From Desulfobacterales bacterium (GTDB lineage: Bacteria; Desulfobacterota; Desulfobacteria; Desulfobacterales; JAAELO01), in contig JAAELO010000756.1 in the NCBI GenBank assembly GCA_024226555.1, forward strand, positions 21,115-85,114: DNA of 64,000 nucleotides, given 5' to 3'. Position 1 is the first letter of the stretch. Every line of letters begins with the position of its first letter. The translations under genes and the position numbers were made by a program. This document shows positions 44,309-53,401 of the stretch, piece after piece. Under the pieces are notes generated by a model. It did not search any database. It was not told the origin of the DNA and was given only the letters and a program-made list of their open reading frames with translations.

Positions 44309-44416
44309 ATGGAAACATTGAAAGCAATCGGTGTGGGCAAATTCATGAATTTGAAATTGAAGGAATCAGATATATCCCTTCAATTTGTCATGGATCAGGA
44401 GGAGATCAAAAGATGA
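44309..44416 (+). CDS. 35-aa upstream ORF, translationally coupled to the metalloprotease
   Basis: Starts at an ATG preceded by aaagga and reads METLKAIGVGKFMNLKLKES to a TGA that overlaps the next gene's ATG (ATGA at 44413). The next gene's ribosome site (ggaggag) lies inside this ORF. No family recognised. It could be a leader peptide or a small partner; coding status rests on the ribosome site and the overlap. Confidence 0.4.
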   Translation: METLKAIGVGKFMNLKLKESDISLQFVMDQEEIKR

Positions 44417-45894
44417 AGCCATCATTTATAAAAAAATACCTCCCCGCCGCAATAGTATCTGTTTTAGCATTTTGCCTGCTCGTTTATCCGGTGATGAAAT
44501 TCATCCAAATGTATGAGTCCGCAATGTATGAAAAAGAAACACAAAAAACAAATGAACTGCTTTTAAATTTAACTACTTTCTCGTATAAAAATGCGGTAGC
44601 AATGACAGATCGATATGAAAGTGATCACTTTGTATATTACTTCTCAAGAAACTACATGACAAACGAAGAAATTAATGCATATAAAAAATGGGTAGAAAAC
44701 CGTCGGAAGGTAGTAATAAAGTATTTCCAATACGATGAAATTTCAGATGATATGCCCAAAATTGAAATATTTGTATTAAATAAAGCAGGAACATCATTTA
44801 GTAGCGGAGCATATTTTGTAGTGTATAACATTAAATCAGGATTGGAACATACTGTTCATGAGATGACACATTCTCTGGATTATCAGATTTATATTTCATT
44901 TGAAGATTTTTATAATAAAACCGTTCATCCAGACGCTTCAAACAATTTCTTTTTTGAACAAACAGCTGTTCTCTCTGAAGAAAAATTTGGTGCCGGCATG
45001 GCATTTCCAAATTACGGAATGCCAATAGAATCTATTTTATACGATGCTATTCGAAGAAAGATTGGTTTGGATCCGTTTAAAGAATTAGTTAAAAAAGAAA
45101 CTATTATGAATAATAATGACTTGAAGTTAAGTGAGAGGCGCTATCTTGCAGCTGGCTCATTTGGAAAATATCTGAATAAAAAATATGGGATCGAAACCCA
45201 TAAAAAAGTACTTGCCGCAGGTTATCAAGGTGCTTATGGAAAGTCATTGAGTGAACTTGAACAAGAATGGCATAATTCACTACGCATTGGAATAGTTATA
45301 CAGGCACTTCTGTTTATTCTTGCCGGATTGGAAGTTTTATTTATCGCACACCTTTGTATTCGAAAATTTAAAGCCTGGATTATTCCTCTTCTTCTCGGTA
45401 GTATGGCACTCCTTGCCTGGGGATATTTTTATAATTATAACGGAGATGAATTTATATTGATTATAGCTGCAATATTTATCAGTATCTGTATTGGACTCTG
45501 GAAAAAGAAAGTTGCTTCTGTTGCCCTTTGGACACTTGGTTCATTTGCGCTTCTCTTTGGGCTACTTCTTCCGGCACTGGATACGAACGATATTTATGCC
45601 AAAAATACAGATAATATCGTGATATCATCAAACAATACTACCGGGTGTACACTTGCAGAGCTTCAGGAATCGCATAAATTGCTACAGAACATTCCTGATA
45701 AATATACTTTTGAAGGGCAGGATGAGTTACTAAAAGGTTTGCAGGAAGTAATCGACACCATGAAAAAATATAAATTGAAAACCTGTGATGATCTTTTTTC
45801 TTTTTTAAAAGAATATAATGAAAATCAAGCCATACAGGATATTCAGAAACTTTTTCAAGCATTGAAGCAAATAAAGGGAACCTCTAAAAACTAA
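44413..45894 (+). CDS. Membrane-bound putative zinc metalloprotease, C-terminus altered by MITE
   Basis: 493 aa. An N-terminal helix (res ~12-32), then an extracytoplasmic gluzincin-like domain with HEMTH in EHTVHEMTHSLDYQIY (~res 150) and a downstream acidic FFFEQTAVLSEEKFG that could give the third zinc ligand. Four membrane helices (~res 290-400) and a helical tail follow. The stop codon and last residues (KGTSKN) come from the left end of the MITE at 45876, so the original protein probably ended differently. Substrate unknown. Confidence 0.7.
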   Translation: MKPSFIKKYLPAAIVSVLAFCLLVYPVMKFIQMYESAMYEKETQKTNELLLNLTTFSYKNAVAMTDRYESDHFVYYFSRNYMTNEEINAYKKWVENRRKVVIKYFQYDEISDDMPKIEIFVLNKAGTSFSSGAYFVVYNIKSGLEHTVHEMTHSLDYQIYISFEDFYNKTVHPDASNNFFFEQTAVLSEEKFGAGMAFPNYGMPIESILYDAIRRKIGLDPFKELVKKETIMNNNDLKLSERRYLAAGSFGKYLNKKYGIETHKKVLAAGYQGAYGKSLSELEQEWHNSLRIGIVIQALLFILAGLEVLFIAHLCIRKFKAWIIPLLLGSMALLAWGYFYNYNGDEFILIIAAIFISICIGLWKKKVASVALWTLGSFALLFGLLLPALDTNDIYAKNTDNIVISSNNTTGCTLAELQESHKLLQNIPDKYTFEGQDELLKGLQEVIDTMKKYKLKTCDDLFSFLKEYNENQAIQDIQKLFQALKQIKGTSKN

Positions 45895-46033
45895 AATTTT
45901 GGTTGAAGTACAAGGCTTGAGAAAAATGTAACGAGCCGATTCGTTTGTAAAAAGATTTTACTTTATAAAGTTTACAGTTATTTTTTTCTTGTAACGCAGT
46001 AATTCAGACAAAAGACAGTTTTTAGAGACTCCC
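45876..46033 (+). mobile_element. MITE copy (158-bp form) overlapping the protease gene end
   Basis: GGGAACCTCTAAAAACTAAAATT to AGTTTTTAGAGACTCCC; flanks TAAA and TTAA. Belongs to the longer subfamily with an extra internal GATTCGTTTATA segment. Its first 19 bases encode the end of the upstream ORF. Confidence 0.8.
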
Positions 46034-46236
46034 TTAATTTTATTTATAAGGTAATTTTTAAAATTAAAATGATCTTCAGAACGGAGTATGTGAGAACGAT
46101 AGACTTGACCACCACTTTTTTAGTTAGATCATGTTTTAACTTTTTTGCTAAAATTATCTTTTTTATTGTTTAAATAATAAAACTTTATATAATTGAACAG
46201 TCCAATTTTATTTATATTCAATTTAAAAGGATTAAT

Positions 46237-48000
46237 ATGAAAAAATACATTTTTTTACTGTTTATTACAGTGTTTGTTTTTCAGGGATGTGCAACTACAG
46301 GCAAATTACTTAGGTATGATGGGGTTTATAAGAGAGTAGAAAGTAAAGGTAGCATAGACTATTATCAAATAGTTGATGAATCACACTTTAAAGCTATTTA
46401 TAATCATCAGGGTACTGAAGAACAGGCTTTAGAAAAGTTAAAAAATGCCAAGAAAATATTATACACAAATAGGCCTGAAGGTTTGAGGTTTTCTTCAAGA
46501 TCAGGGAGTCTTGTTGGTTCTGGTGAAATTAAAAGAAACCCGGACGGTAGTCTTTTAAATTCTTTTTTTCTTGTTGTAAAGAATGGAAAAATTACAAAAA
46601 GAATTGATTATAGAGATACAATGGCTACGAATATTTACACTATAAAAGGGAAAAAAATTTTTCAAAAAAACTATGATGGGATTATACCTTTAAATAATAA
46701 TGTTTTTATCACAGAATATTTGGGTTTATATGGAATCAGAAACTTTGAAGGAAAAGAGATAATAAAAGAGAGTTGTGATTTTATAGGCAAACTGAATGAG
46801 GGTTATGGGCGAATCAGTTTGAATGGTAAATGGGGCTATATAAACAAAGATGGCAAAATTATCATTAAAACCTCTTATGACTATGCAAATGATTTTAAAG
46901 ATGGTGTTGCACCTGTAAAAGTAGGCAATAGATGGTTTCTTATAAATCAAAAAGGAAAGAAAGTTAGTAAAAATGGCTTTTATAAAGTCGGAAAATATTT
47001 TTCTAAAAAATTTGTTCCAGTCAAAACAGGAGAGCGGCAACCATGGAGCTACTTAAACACTGAGAACAATTCTATTCACAAAATAAAAACACCTTTATAT
47101 ACAATGTATGAAAAAATAGGAATGATTGTATTAAGTGACTATAAAAATAAAATATTAGTGGATTTAGATGGAAAGCTTGTACTTCCATATTTCTTTCCTT
47201 ATGTCTGGCCAGTAAATAATGACAGGTTTATTGTAAAAGCTGGAAAAAAATATGGTGTGGTTGATAAGAAAATGAAAAAGATCATTCCATTTATATATAG
47301 TAAAATAAGTTATCTAACTGAGTACGATTCGAAAAAACCTTTTTTTACAGTAAAGCAATTTAATGATGAAGGACTGTTTGACTACAATGGGAAGATTGTT
47401 CTTCCTACAGGATCAGGTAGTATAAGTCAATTAAGTAAAAAGATATTCAAAAGATGGTATTTTGATGGCACGAAAACCAAATTATACAAGGTTGGATTGG
47501 AAAAACCAATCTTTCGGGCTGGATCAATAGAAAGAGTTTTTCCAGATTATTTCACTTTTAAAAATCAGGAAAAATGGGGTGTTGTTGATACAAGTGGCAA
47601 AATTATTATTGAAGCAAAGTATGATAAGATTGAAAGAGGTGCTGAAAAACAGTTTATAGTTAAAGATGGCGAAAAATATGGTGTGTTAGATGTAAACAAT
47701 AAAGTGGTTTTTGATATAAATTATGGATTTTTAAATTTCAAAAAAGATTGTTATCATCTTTCAAAAGGAAATACTTCTTATCTGTATAAAAATAAATTAA
47801 AAGAATTTAAAGATTTAGGCGTTGTTGAGATATTTGATGGTAATTATATGAAAATCGTAAAAAAAGCTGATGGATGGAAGTTTGGTGTTATTGATGTAAA
47901 TAGCAATATAATAGTTCCTGCAAGTTATGATGATATAACCTTTGATAAAAAATCAAAAACCTTTATAACCAGGAAAAAAAGAGTAAAAACAGCAAATTAA
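46237..48000 (+). CDS. WG-repeat lipoprotein
   Basis: 587 aa. Signal peptide with lipobox FVFQGC (Cys20). From res ~160 there are several WG_beta repeats, for example NGKWGYINKDGKIIIKTSYD, KYGVVDKKMKKIIPFIYSKI, EKWGVVDTSGKIIIEAKYDK and EKYGVLDVNNKVVFDINYG. Such proteins are beta-structured, cell-envelope anchored, and of unknown binding partner. Ribosome site aaaagga. Followed by nested MITEs. Confidence 0.88.
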   Translation: MKKYIFLLFITVFVFQGCATTGKLLRYDGVYKRVESKGSIDYYQIVDESHFKAIYNHQGTEEQALEKLKNAKKILYTNRPEGLRFSSRSGSLVGSGEIKRNPDGSLLNSFFLVVKNGKITKRIDYRDTMATNIYTIKGKKIFQKNYDGIIPLNNNVFITEYLGLYGIRNFEGKEIIKESCDFIGKLNEGYGRISLNGKWGYINKDGKIIIKTSYDYANDFKDGVAPVKVGNRWFLINQKGKKVSKNGFYKVGKYFSKKFVPVKTGERQPWSYLNTENNSIHKIKTPLYTMYEKIGMIVLSDYKNKILVDLDGKLVLPYFFPYVWPVNNDRFIVKAGKKYGVVDKKMKKIIPFIYSKISYLTEYDSKKPFFTVKQFNDEGLFDYNGKIVLPTGSGSISQLSKKIFKRWYFDGTKTKLYKVGLEKPIFRAGSIERVFPDYFTFKNQEKWGVVDTSGKIIIEAKYDKIERGAEKQFIVKDGEKYGVLDVNNKVVFDINYGFLNFKKDCYHLSKGNTSYLYKNKLKEFKDLGVVEIFDGNYMKIVKKADGWKFGVIDVNSNIIVPASYDDITFDKKSKTFITRKKRVKTAN

Positions 48001-48006
48001 CTAAAT

Positions 48007-48177
48007 TAAGGGAATTCTTAACTAAATTATGAGAATCTCTAATAATTAGAATTTTTGATGAAAAACAAGGCATAACAAAAAACAACGGGTTGATTTTACT
48101 AAAGTTTTATTTTTGTTATAACGCTGTGTTTCGCAAAAAGATCAGTTATTAGAGATTCCCTTATAAGAATTCCCTTA
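48007..48177. mobile_element. Outer inverted-repeat pair enclosing a MITE
   Basis: AAGGGAATTCTTA (48008-48020) and TAAGAATTCCCTT (48164-48176) are inverted and enclose the intact MITE. They look like the ends of an older, related copy into which the inner MITE inserted. Confidence 0.4.
48030..48160 (+). mobile_element. MITE copy nested in older repeat
   Basis: GAGAATCTCTAATAATTAG to AGTTATTAGAGATTCCC (first base of the left end changed). Lies between the convergent WG-repeat and sigma-54 activator genes, where its hairpin may end transcription. Confidence 0.8.
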
Positions 48178-48257
48178 CTAAAAGTTATAAGCTTATCAGC
48201 TTGTAAGCGCATTATACGCACCATAATAAATAAATCTCAGAAAAATAATGGCAGCAT

Positions 48258-49844
48258 TTATAGGTCCAACCCCACACAAAAATCATCTGTTTTTGTTTTA
48301 TCAAACAGGATTTTAAGTTTTTTCATCTTACTTCTTAATGTGTTTGGGTTCAGGTTAAGGAGTTTCGCTGCACCCTCTGGACCTTCTATTCGCCCACCTG
48401 TTATCTTTAAGACCTTCAGTATGTATTGTGAAATCATATCATCGAAAGGGATAATCTCCTCATATTCCTCATACTTTAGTGATTTCACAACTTTTGTTTT
48501 TACAGAAGCGTAATTTAAATGATCAAAATTAAGTGGTGTTTTACGATTCAGAATCAAAGCTCTTTCAATGATATTTGAAAGTTCTCTCACATTACCGGGC
48601 CAGTGATAATCCATAAGCTGGGCCATTGCCCGGGGTGCTAATTTTTGAGATGGATAAAGTTTCAGATCTTTTGCTTTTTTTTCGATAAAGTAGAGAGCAA
48701 GAGCAGGGATATCTTCTTTTCTCTCCCTTAAAGGTGGAATCTGGATAGGAAATACGTTTAATCTGAAGTATAGATCCTCACGGAATTTACCGGAATTAAT
48801 CAACTCCTCAAGGTCTCTGTGGGTAGCTGCAATAATACGAGTATCCACAGCAATGGTTCTGGTTCCGCCCAAACGTTCAATCTCCTTAAACTGGATAGCC
48901 CTTAACAATCTGACCTGAGCAACCAGGGATAGTTCGCCCACTTCGTCTAAGAAAAGAGTGCCGGAGTCAGCACGTTCAAATCTCCCTCTTTTTTGAGAAA
49001 CAGCACCAGTAAATGCACCTTTTTCATGGCCAAACAGCTCAGAATCTATTAGATTTTCAGGAATAGCTCCGCAGTTAACCTTTACAACAGGTCCTTCTTT
49101 TCTCCCTGAAAGTTTATGGATAGCATTTGCAATTACATCTTTTCCAGTTCCGGTCTCACCCAGAATCATAACCGGACTTTCAACATCAGCCACATGTCCG
49201 GCAAGGGTCATAACCTCTTTTAAACCAGACTCAGCTCCAATGATCTTATCTCCAGAGATCTCCATCAATTCAACATAGAGTCTCTGGTTCTCTTTTTTGA
49301 TATTTTCTGAAAGCTTTTGTACTTTACGGTGTTTCAATGCATTGGACATGGCAATTGAAAATGGCTCTTTTACTATTGAAAGAAGCTTTGCATGTTCTTT
49401 AGTGTAAACATTTTCAGCAAAAGTATACATAGCAATTCCCGCCAAAGGACTATCTTCAAGATCCAGAGTTAATACAATGTTAGAAGCTTCTTCAAGTTTA
49501 AGAATTCTGGCAAAATCTTTACTAATAGCGTTTATATCAGGTGCATTAAAAATCATGACATCTTCAATAAGATTATTTTCTCTTCCCTCTTTAAATCTCC
49601 TCTCCTCTTCCAGGGATTCCGGAGATAATGGAATATGAACATCCTGAATTTCGGCACCATCCTGTGTTACCCTTGCAATACTAAGATTAGAGCCATCAGG
49701 TTCAGCAATGTCAAACGTAAGACCATCTGCCGGAATATATTGTCTGATATAATTAAAACTCTTAAAAAGAGCCTTCTCAATTTCAAGGCTGCTACAAATT
49801 TTTAAAGTTAACTCCTGAAAAAATATATTTTTATCAACATTCAT
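48258..49844 (-). CDS. Sigma-54-dependent transcriptional activator (GAF-AAA-Fis HTH)
   Basis: 528 aa. N-terminal GAF-like sensor (res ~1-175), AAA+ domain with Walker A GETGTGKDVIANAIH, the sigma-54 contact loop ELFGHEKGAFTGAVSQ with an intact GAFTGA, Walker B SGTLFLDEVGEL and DYHWPGNVRELSN. C-terminal Fis-type helix: GPEGAAKLLNLNPNTLRSKM. FhlA/NorR-like architecture: a small molecule or redox signal at the GAF domain would free the ATPase. Ribosome site gagagga. Its target is unclear; the divergent DUF169 gene beyond two MITEs is a candidate. Confidence 0.95.
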   Translation of the reverse strand: MNVDKNIFFQELTLKICSSLEIEKALFKSFNYIRQYIPADGLTFDIAEPDGSNLSIARVTQDGAEIQDVHIPLSPESLEEERRFKEGRENNLIEDVMIFNAPDINAISKDFARILKLEEASNIVLTLDLEDSPLAGIAMYTFAENVYTKEHAKLLSIVKEPFSIAMSNALKHRKVQKLSENIKKENQRLYVELMEISGDKIIGAESGLKEVMTLAGHVADVESPVMILGETGTGKDVIANAIHKLSGRKEGPVVKVNCGAIPENLIDSELFGHEKGAFTGAVSQKRGRFERADSGTLFLDEVGELSLVAQVRLLRAIQFKEIERLGGTRTIAVDTRIIAATHRDLEELINSGKFREDLYFRLNVFPIQIPPLRERKEDIPALALYFIEKKAKDLKLYPSQKLAPRAMAQLMDYHWPGNVRELSNIIERALILNRKTPLNFDHLNYASVKTKVVKSLKYEEYEEIIPFDDMISQYILKVLKITGGRIEGPEGAAKLLNLNPNTLRSKMKKLKILFDKTKTDDFCVGLDL

Positions 49845-49870
49845 CTGAATCCTCTCTTAATTTGAGTAAA

Positions 49871-50028
49871 GGGAATCTCTAATAATTAGAATTTTTGATG
49901 AAAAACAAGGCATAACAAAAAACAACGGGTTGATTCGTTTATAAAAAAGCTTTAATTTTATAAAGTTTACAGTTTTATTTTTGTTATAACGCTGTGTTTC
50001 GCAAAAAGATCAGTTATTAGAGATTCCC
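49871..50028 (+). mobile_element. MITE copy (158-bp form), TSD TAAA
   Basis: Perfect flanking TAAA (49867-49870, 50029-50032). Contains the extra ~28-bp internal segment. Confidence 0.88.
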
Positions 50029-50182
50029 TAAAACAAAAAAACTATGATATTAAGTGGTATATCACATTGCCACGATATACAGTAGTATTGATCCGTTTAA
50101 TATCGTGTTTTTATGGATTGAAAATTGTGGATGCTTGCATAACAGGCTTTCATACATGGCACATCATTTGCTCTTAACACTA

Positions 50183-50340
50183 GGGAACCTCTAAAAATTA
50201 GAAATTTGATTGAAATACAAGGGTGAGAAATAAATAACGAGGCGATTCGTTTATAAAAAGATTTTTATTTTATAAAGTTTAAAGTTTTTTATTTCGAACA
50301 ACGCAGTAGTTCGGTCAAATAGCTGTTTTTAGAGATTCCC
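50183..50340 (+). mobile_element. MITE copy (158-bp form), TSD ACTA
   Basis: Perfect flanking ACTA (50179-50182, 50341-50344). Ends 38 bp before the DUF169 start codon, so the promoter of that gene must lie within or be displaced by it. Confidence 0.88.
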
Positions 50341-50378
50341 ACTATGTTAAATAATATAAAATAAAAGGAGAGCAATAA

Positions 50379-51107
50379 ATGAATTCAGAAACAGTAAAAG
50401 AAAGTCTAAGGAAATTTTCAGAAGTATTATCTTCTAACTACCCAGCCATAGGCTGGTTTTTTTCTTCAGAAGAGATAGAAAACTCTTTCATTTATAAAAA
50501 AGAGAGATGGGTATGCATGTTCATGTATCTGAGAATGATGATGAAAGGAAAGAGAATCTGCTTTTCAGAAGATATTGGTAATGCATGCACAGGCCCCACA
50601 GAATTTTTCGGCTTTACAGAACTTGTAGATGATGGAGGAGTATTTCTCGCAGAAACAGAACGGTTTGCAAAAACTCTTGAAATTTCAAAAGCATATACAA
50701 GAGAATCAGCAACGATAGTTCATCCACCAAAAGAAAAATACCTGTACATGGAAAAAATCGAAAACATTGATAAGGGCAGAGAAATTGAGGTAATAAACCT
50801 TTTCCCGGCAGATCCCACAAATCTTACAAAACTTGTAACTATGTCGGGCTACGACAGGGAAGCAAATATGGATAATGTATTTACTCCCAATTGTTCAGGC
50901 TGCCAGTCTGTCTTCTCAATTCCATATAATGAAAAATTTAAAGACCTTCCAAAAGCTAACATCGGCTTAATGGAACCTATGGTCAGGAACTTTGTTCCTA
51001 AAGATATGATCTCATTTTCAATGCCCGCAAATAGATTCGTTGAAATGGCAAATAATATTGAAGGCAGCTTTCTTGATAAGAATTTTGAAAGCCCCGTTGG
51101 TTTTTGA
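50379..51107 (+). CDS. DUF169 family protein
   Basis: 242 aa. DUF169 pattern: N-terminal helix, YPAIGWFFSSEEIENSF, WVCMFMYLRMMMKGKRICFS with a cysteine, GNACTGPTEFFGF, and C-terminal NCSGCQSVFSIPYNEK then PANRFVEMANNIEGSFL. The cysteines (in RICFS, NACTG, NCSGC) could bind a metal or cluster. Common in anaerobic bacteria and archaea; biochemical role not known. Ribosome site aaggaga. Confidence 0.85.
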   Translation: MNSETVKESLRKFSEVLSSNYPAIGWFFSSEEIENSFIYKKERWVCMFMYLRMMMKGKRICFSEDIGNACTGPTEFFGFTELVDDGGVFLAETERFAKTLEISKAYTRESATIVHPPKEKYLYMEKIENIDKGREIEVINLFPADPTNLTKLVTMSGYDREANMDNVFTPNCSGCQSVFSIPYNEKFKDLPKANIGLMEPMVRNFVPKDMISFSMPANRFVEMANNIEGSFLDKNFESPVGF

Positions 51108-51217
51108 TTAAAGGTCAAGTGAAGACCTTGTTTTTATAAGGCAACAAGGTACGCTCTGGCAGGTAAATTTAGTTCCTGCCGGAGGCTAAACTTTTGAAAA
51201 GTTTAACAAACAGATAA

Positions 51218-51685
51218 TTAAAGGATTTTATTATTAGAATTTACCTGTTCTTCTTTGATTAATTTCATTCTTTTTACAACTTCCTTGTCCTTCAGTGGTT
51301 CCCAATCAGACATATAACCAACCCCTGCAACTGTAGAGGCAATAGACCAAACTAAATTCTCACCATCAGCAGGCCCACTTACATCAAGAACAGGGACTCT
51401 TTCTAAGCAAACATATAAAACTGCTACAAGATAAACCCATTTACAAGGCAGTGATACTTTATCTTCAACAAACCAGCTAATAACACATGCTGCTAAATAC
51501 CAGCACTTACTCTGTGATTGATTCTTCAATATTTCTAATGAGGCTAATATTAATTCACTATATCCGTACTCAGCTGCAATTTTTTCAATTTCCTCCTCAA
51601 AAATATCAAAAGAATCTTTGTCATCTGGATGACATTTAAGTTCATCAAATATTATCAACAGTAATTTATTTTTTAATTCATTCAT
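51218..51685 (-). CDS. Hypothetical protein, 155 aa
   Basis: Soluble, acidic N-terminal helix region (CHPDDKDSFDIFEEEIEKI), a central CWYLAACVISWFVEDKVSLP and a tail of charged residues. No family recognised. The size and tryptophan-rich centre recall immunity-type orphans, with no supporting neighbour. A hairpin AAACTTTTGAAAAGTTT (51188-51204) lies near its 3' end and also occurs at 10566-10582. Confidence 0.5.
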   Translation of the reverse strand: MNELKNKLLLIIFDELKCHPDDKDSFDIFEEEIEKIAAEYGYSELILASLEILKNQSQSKCWYLAACVISWFVEDKVSLPCKWVYLVAVLYVCLERVPVLDVSGPADGENLVWSIASTVAGVGYMSDWEPLKDKEVVKRMKLIKEEQVNSNNKIL

Positions 51686-51950
51686 ATTCTATAGCTATTT
51701 ATAATTATATTTTTAAAAACTAAAGCATATATTATAAGCAAGTGTAAAATAAATAATTATTTTCTTGTAAAAATAAGAAGTAATATTATAGGCTCTTTTA
51801 TGAAACACAAAAGTAAGATGTTTTACCATGAGCGAGCCGGAAAGGAGCTGATACTCCAAACCGACTCTGAACACAATCACTCTCGTATGAGGAGAACAAT
51901 CATGTCTGTATTCTTTTTTACAGAAAGTCCACCATTCCGTCAATGCCTCT

Positions 51951-52270
51951 TTCACACCGGGCAGATTTTACATCAAACACAAACTAAATGGATAGGATTG
52001 AGTCTAAATCACTGCATGAGCTTTTATAATGCAGAGTCTGGCATTTTTTTAGGCTGATTTTAATCTATCTGTTTTAATGTTACTTGGTGTAATTTGGAAC
52101 CGGTAAAAAACCTTTAGATTCAATTTTTTTAGTAGGGAAATTATTAGTTGAAGATTTTCTTCGGGTATAACACCAGTTCTGCGTCCAGCCTCATAAGGCT
52201 TTTTTGAGGGTGGAAGAGGCGTTAATTCTAAAAGAGTGGTTGGATTTTAAAATTACTAATCCAGCCTCTC
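51951..52270 (+). ncRNA. Structured direct repeat, copy 1
   Basis: Elements: TTACATCAA/TTGGTGTAA closing stem, GTCTAAA/TTTAGGC, CTGCAT/ATGCAG hairpin, a second domain closed by TTTAGATT and AATTCTAAA, and an end hairpin GGTTGGATT/AATCCAGCC. Base changes relative to copy 2 keep most pairs (for example T-G for C-G), which supports a folded RNA. No coding potential. Confidence 0.5.
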
Positions 52271-52321
52271 ATTTTAGAAATTTGCTTTAGGCTCTTTTTA
52301 AAGTAATTCCGTCAATCCTAA

Positions 52322-52364
52322 AATAAAGAGGCTTTTTTCTCTTTATGTGCCTCTTTTATTTAAG
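52322..52364. terminator. Hairpin terminator between the two structured repeats
   Basis: AATAAAGAGGC and GCCTCTTTTATT pair around a pyrimidine-rich loop; T runs on both strands. May separate two transcripts. Confidence 0.55.
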
Positions 52365-52427
52365 TTGAATTCAAAAGGAAGACGAGTAAAAAATGGTTTT
52401 TATTTTTTATGCAATGCTTTAGAAACA

Positions 52428-52731
52428 CTGGGCAGATTTTACACCAGAAACAATCTAAATGGATACAATTGAGCCTAAATCGCTGCATTTGTTTTTATAA
52501 TGCGGGGTTTCGCACCTTTTAGGCTGATTTTAATCTGTTTTAGATGTTACTTGGTGTAAATTGAATTGGTAAAAAACCTTTAGATTCAATTTTTTAAGTA
52601 GGGAAATTATTAGTTGAAGATTTTCTTCAGGTGAAACACTGGTTCTGCGTCCAGGCTCATAAGGTTTTTTGAGGGTGGAAGAGGCGTTAATCTAAAATTG
52701 GGCTGGATTATGATTTTTTAATCCAGCCACT
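52428..52731 (+). ncRNA. Structured direct repeat, copy 2
   Basis: Same layout as copy 1: TTACACCAG/TTGGTGTAA, GCCTAAA/TTTAGGC, CTGCAT/ATGCGG, TCTAAA/TTTAGA, second domain TTTAGATT/AATCTAAA, and end hairpin GGCTGGATTA/TTAATCCAGCC. Roughly 80 percent alike by eye. Lies 208 bp before the antirepressor gene. Class not recognised. Confidence 0.5.
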
Positions 52732-52938
52732 CACACAACCTGTTTATTGAATCAAAACATTAAAGAACATGGATTCCTGACTCATAAAAAAACAAATGTT
52801 CCATTTGTATTATTTTATTCTCAGGAATGACGGTCAATCGTGATTTTAAATTAACTCTAAATATTATTTGAAGAATAACGCAGTAATTAATACGTCAATA
52901 AAATTTCTAATTTTATTTAACTAAAAGGACAATCATAA

Positions 52939-53301
52939 ATGGATATTAAGTCACAGATTCCCATACTCTCAATCAATATTAACAGTGAAACCTCAAGAAT
53001 AAATGCTTTGGAACTGCATGAATACTTACAATGTGAAGTTCCTTTTAATGAATGGATCAATGATTTAATAGGTGGCTTTAAAGGATTTGATGATTACATA
53101 ATTATAAAAGAACCCGCTATCGGCAGACGAGATGAACCAACTCTTGTTTATTATATTAATTTGAGACTTGCCCGAACTGCTGCGCTAAAGGCTGAGTCTA
53201 CTCTTGGAGAAAAGGCTTCCGATTATCTTAAAGATAAAAGTGGTGCTGGATTTTTCAGTATTATAAAGGATGAAGAGCTTAATGATAAACCTGTGGATTA
53301 G
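52939..53301 (+). CDS. AntA/AntB-type phage antirepressor protein
   Basis: 120 aa, a single AntA/AntB domain: SRINALELHEYLQCEVPFNE, WINDLIGGFKGFDDYIIIKE, then the YYINLRLARTAALKAEST motif and LGEKASDYL. These domains occur in phage antirepressors and related orphan regulators. No phage structural genes are present, so this is an orphan or prophage remnant. Ribosome site aaaagga. Terminator follows. Confidence 0.85.
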   Translation: MDIKSQIPILSININSETSRINALELHEYLQCEVPFNEWINDLIGGFKGFDDYIIIKEPAIGRRDEPTLVYYINLRLARTAALKAESTLGEKASDYLKDKSGAGFFSIIKDEELNDKPVD

Positions 53302-53352
53302 AAGAAGAATTAGATCAGGTTTTTATGATTCGGAATTATTAAACGATTAAAA

Positions 53353-53380
53353 AAAAATCCTGCCATTGGCAGGATTTCTT
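53353..53380. terminator. Bidirectional terminator
   Basis: AAATCCTGCC-ATT-GGCAGGATTT with A runs before and TTCTT after, between two convergent genes. Confidence 0.85.
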
Positions 53381-53401
53381 ATAATTCAATTTTATATTTT
53401 A

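Larger units (their letters stand above)
49845..50378. other. Divergent intergenic region with two MITEs
   Basis: 534 bp between the sigma-54 activator and the DUF169 gene, mostly made of two 158-bp MITEs. No GG-N10-GC type sigma-54 promoter stood out on reading. Confidence 0.5.
51686..52938. other. Gene-poor region with a duplicated structured sequence
   Basis: 1.25 kb. Holds two direct copies of a ~0.3-kb structured sequence and a terminator-like hairpin between them. Two opposed short frames at 51713-51955 and 51800-52057 overlap copy 1 but have no ribosome sites or recognisable content. Upstream of the antirepressor gene. Confidence 0.55.

Noticed and set aside
51713..52057. Two opposed short frames (80 and 85 codons)
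   Set aside because: No ribosome sites, no protein-like pattern, and one overlaps the structured repeat.
51951..53301. Complete prophage
   Set aside because: Only an antirepressor-type gene is present; no integrase, capsid, tail or lysis genes.
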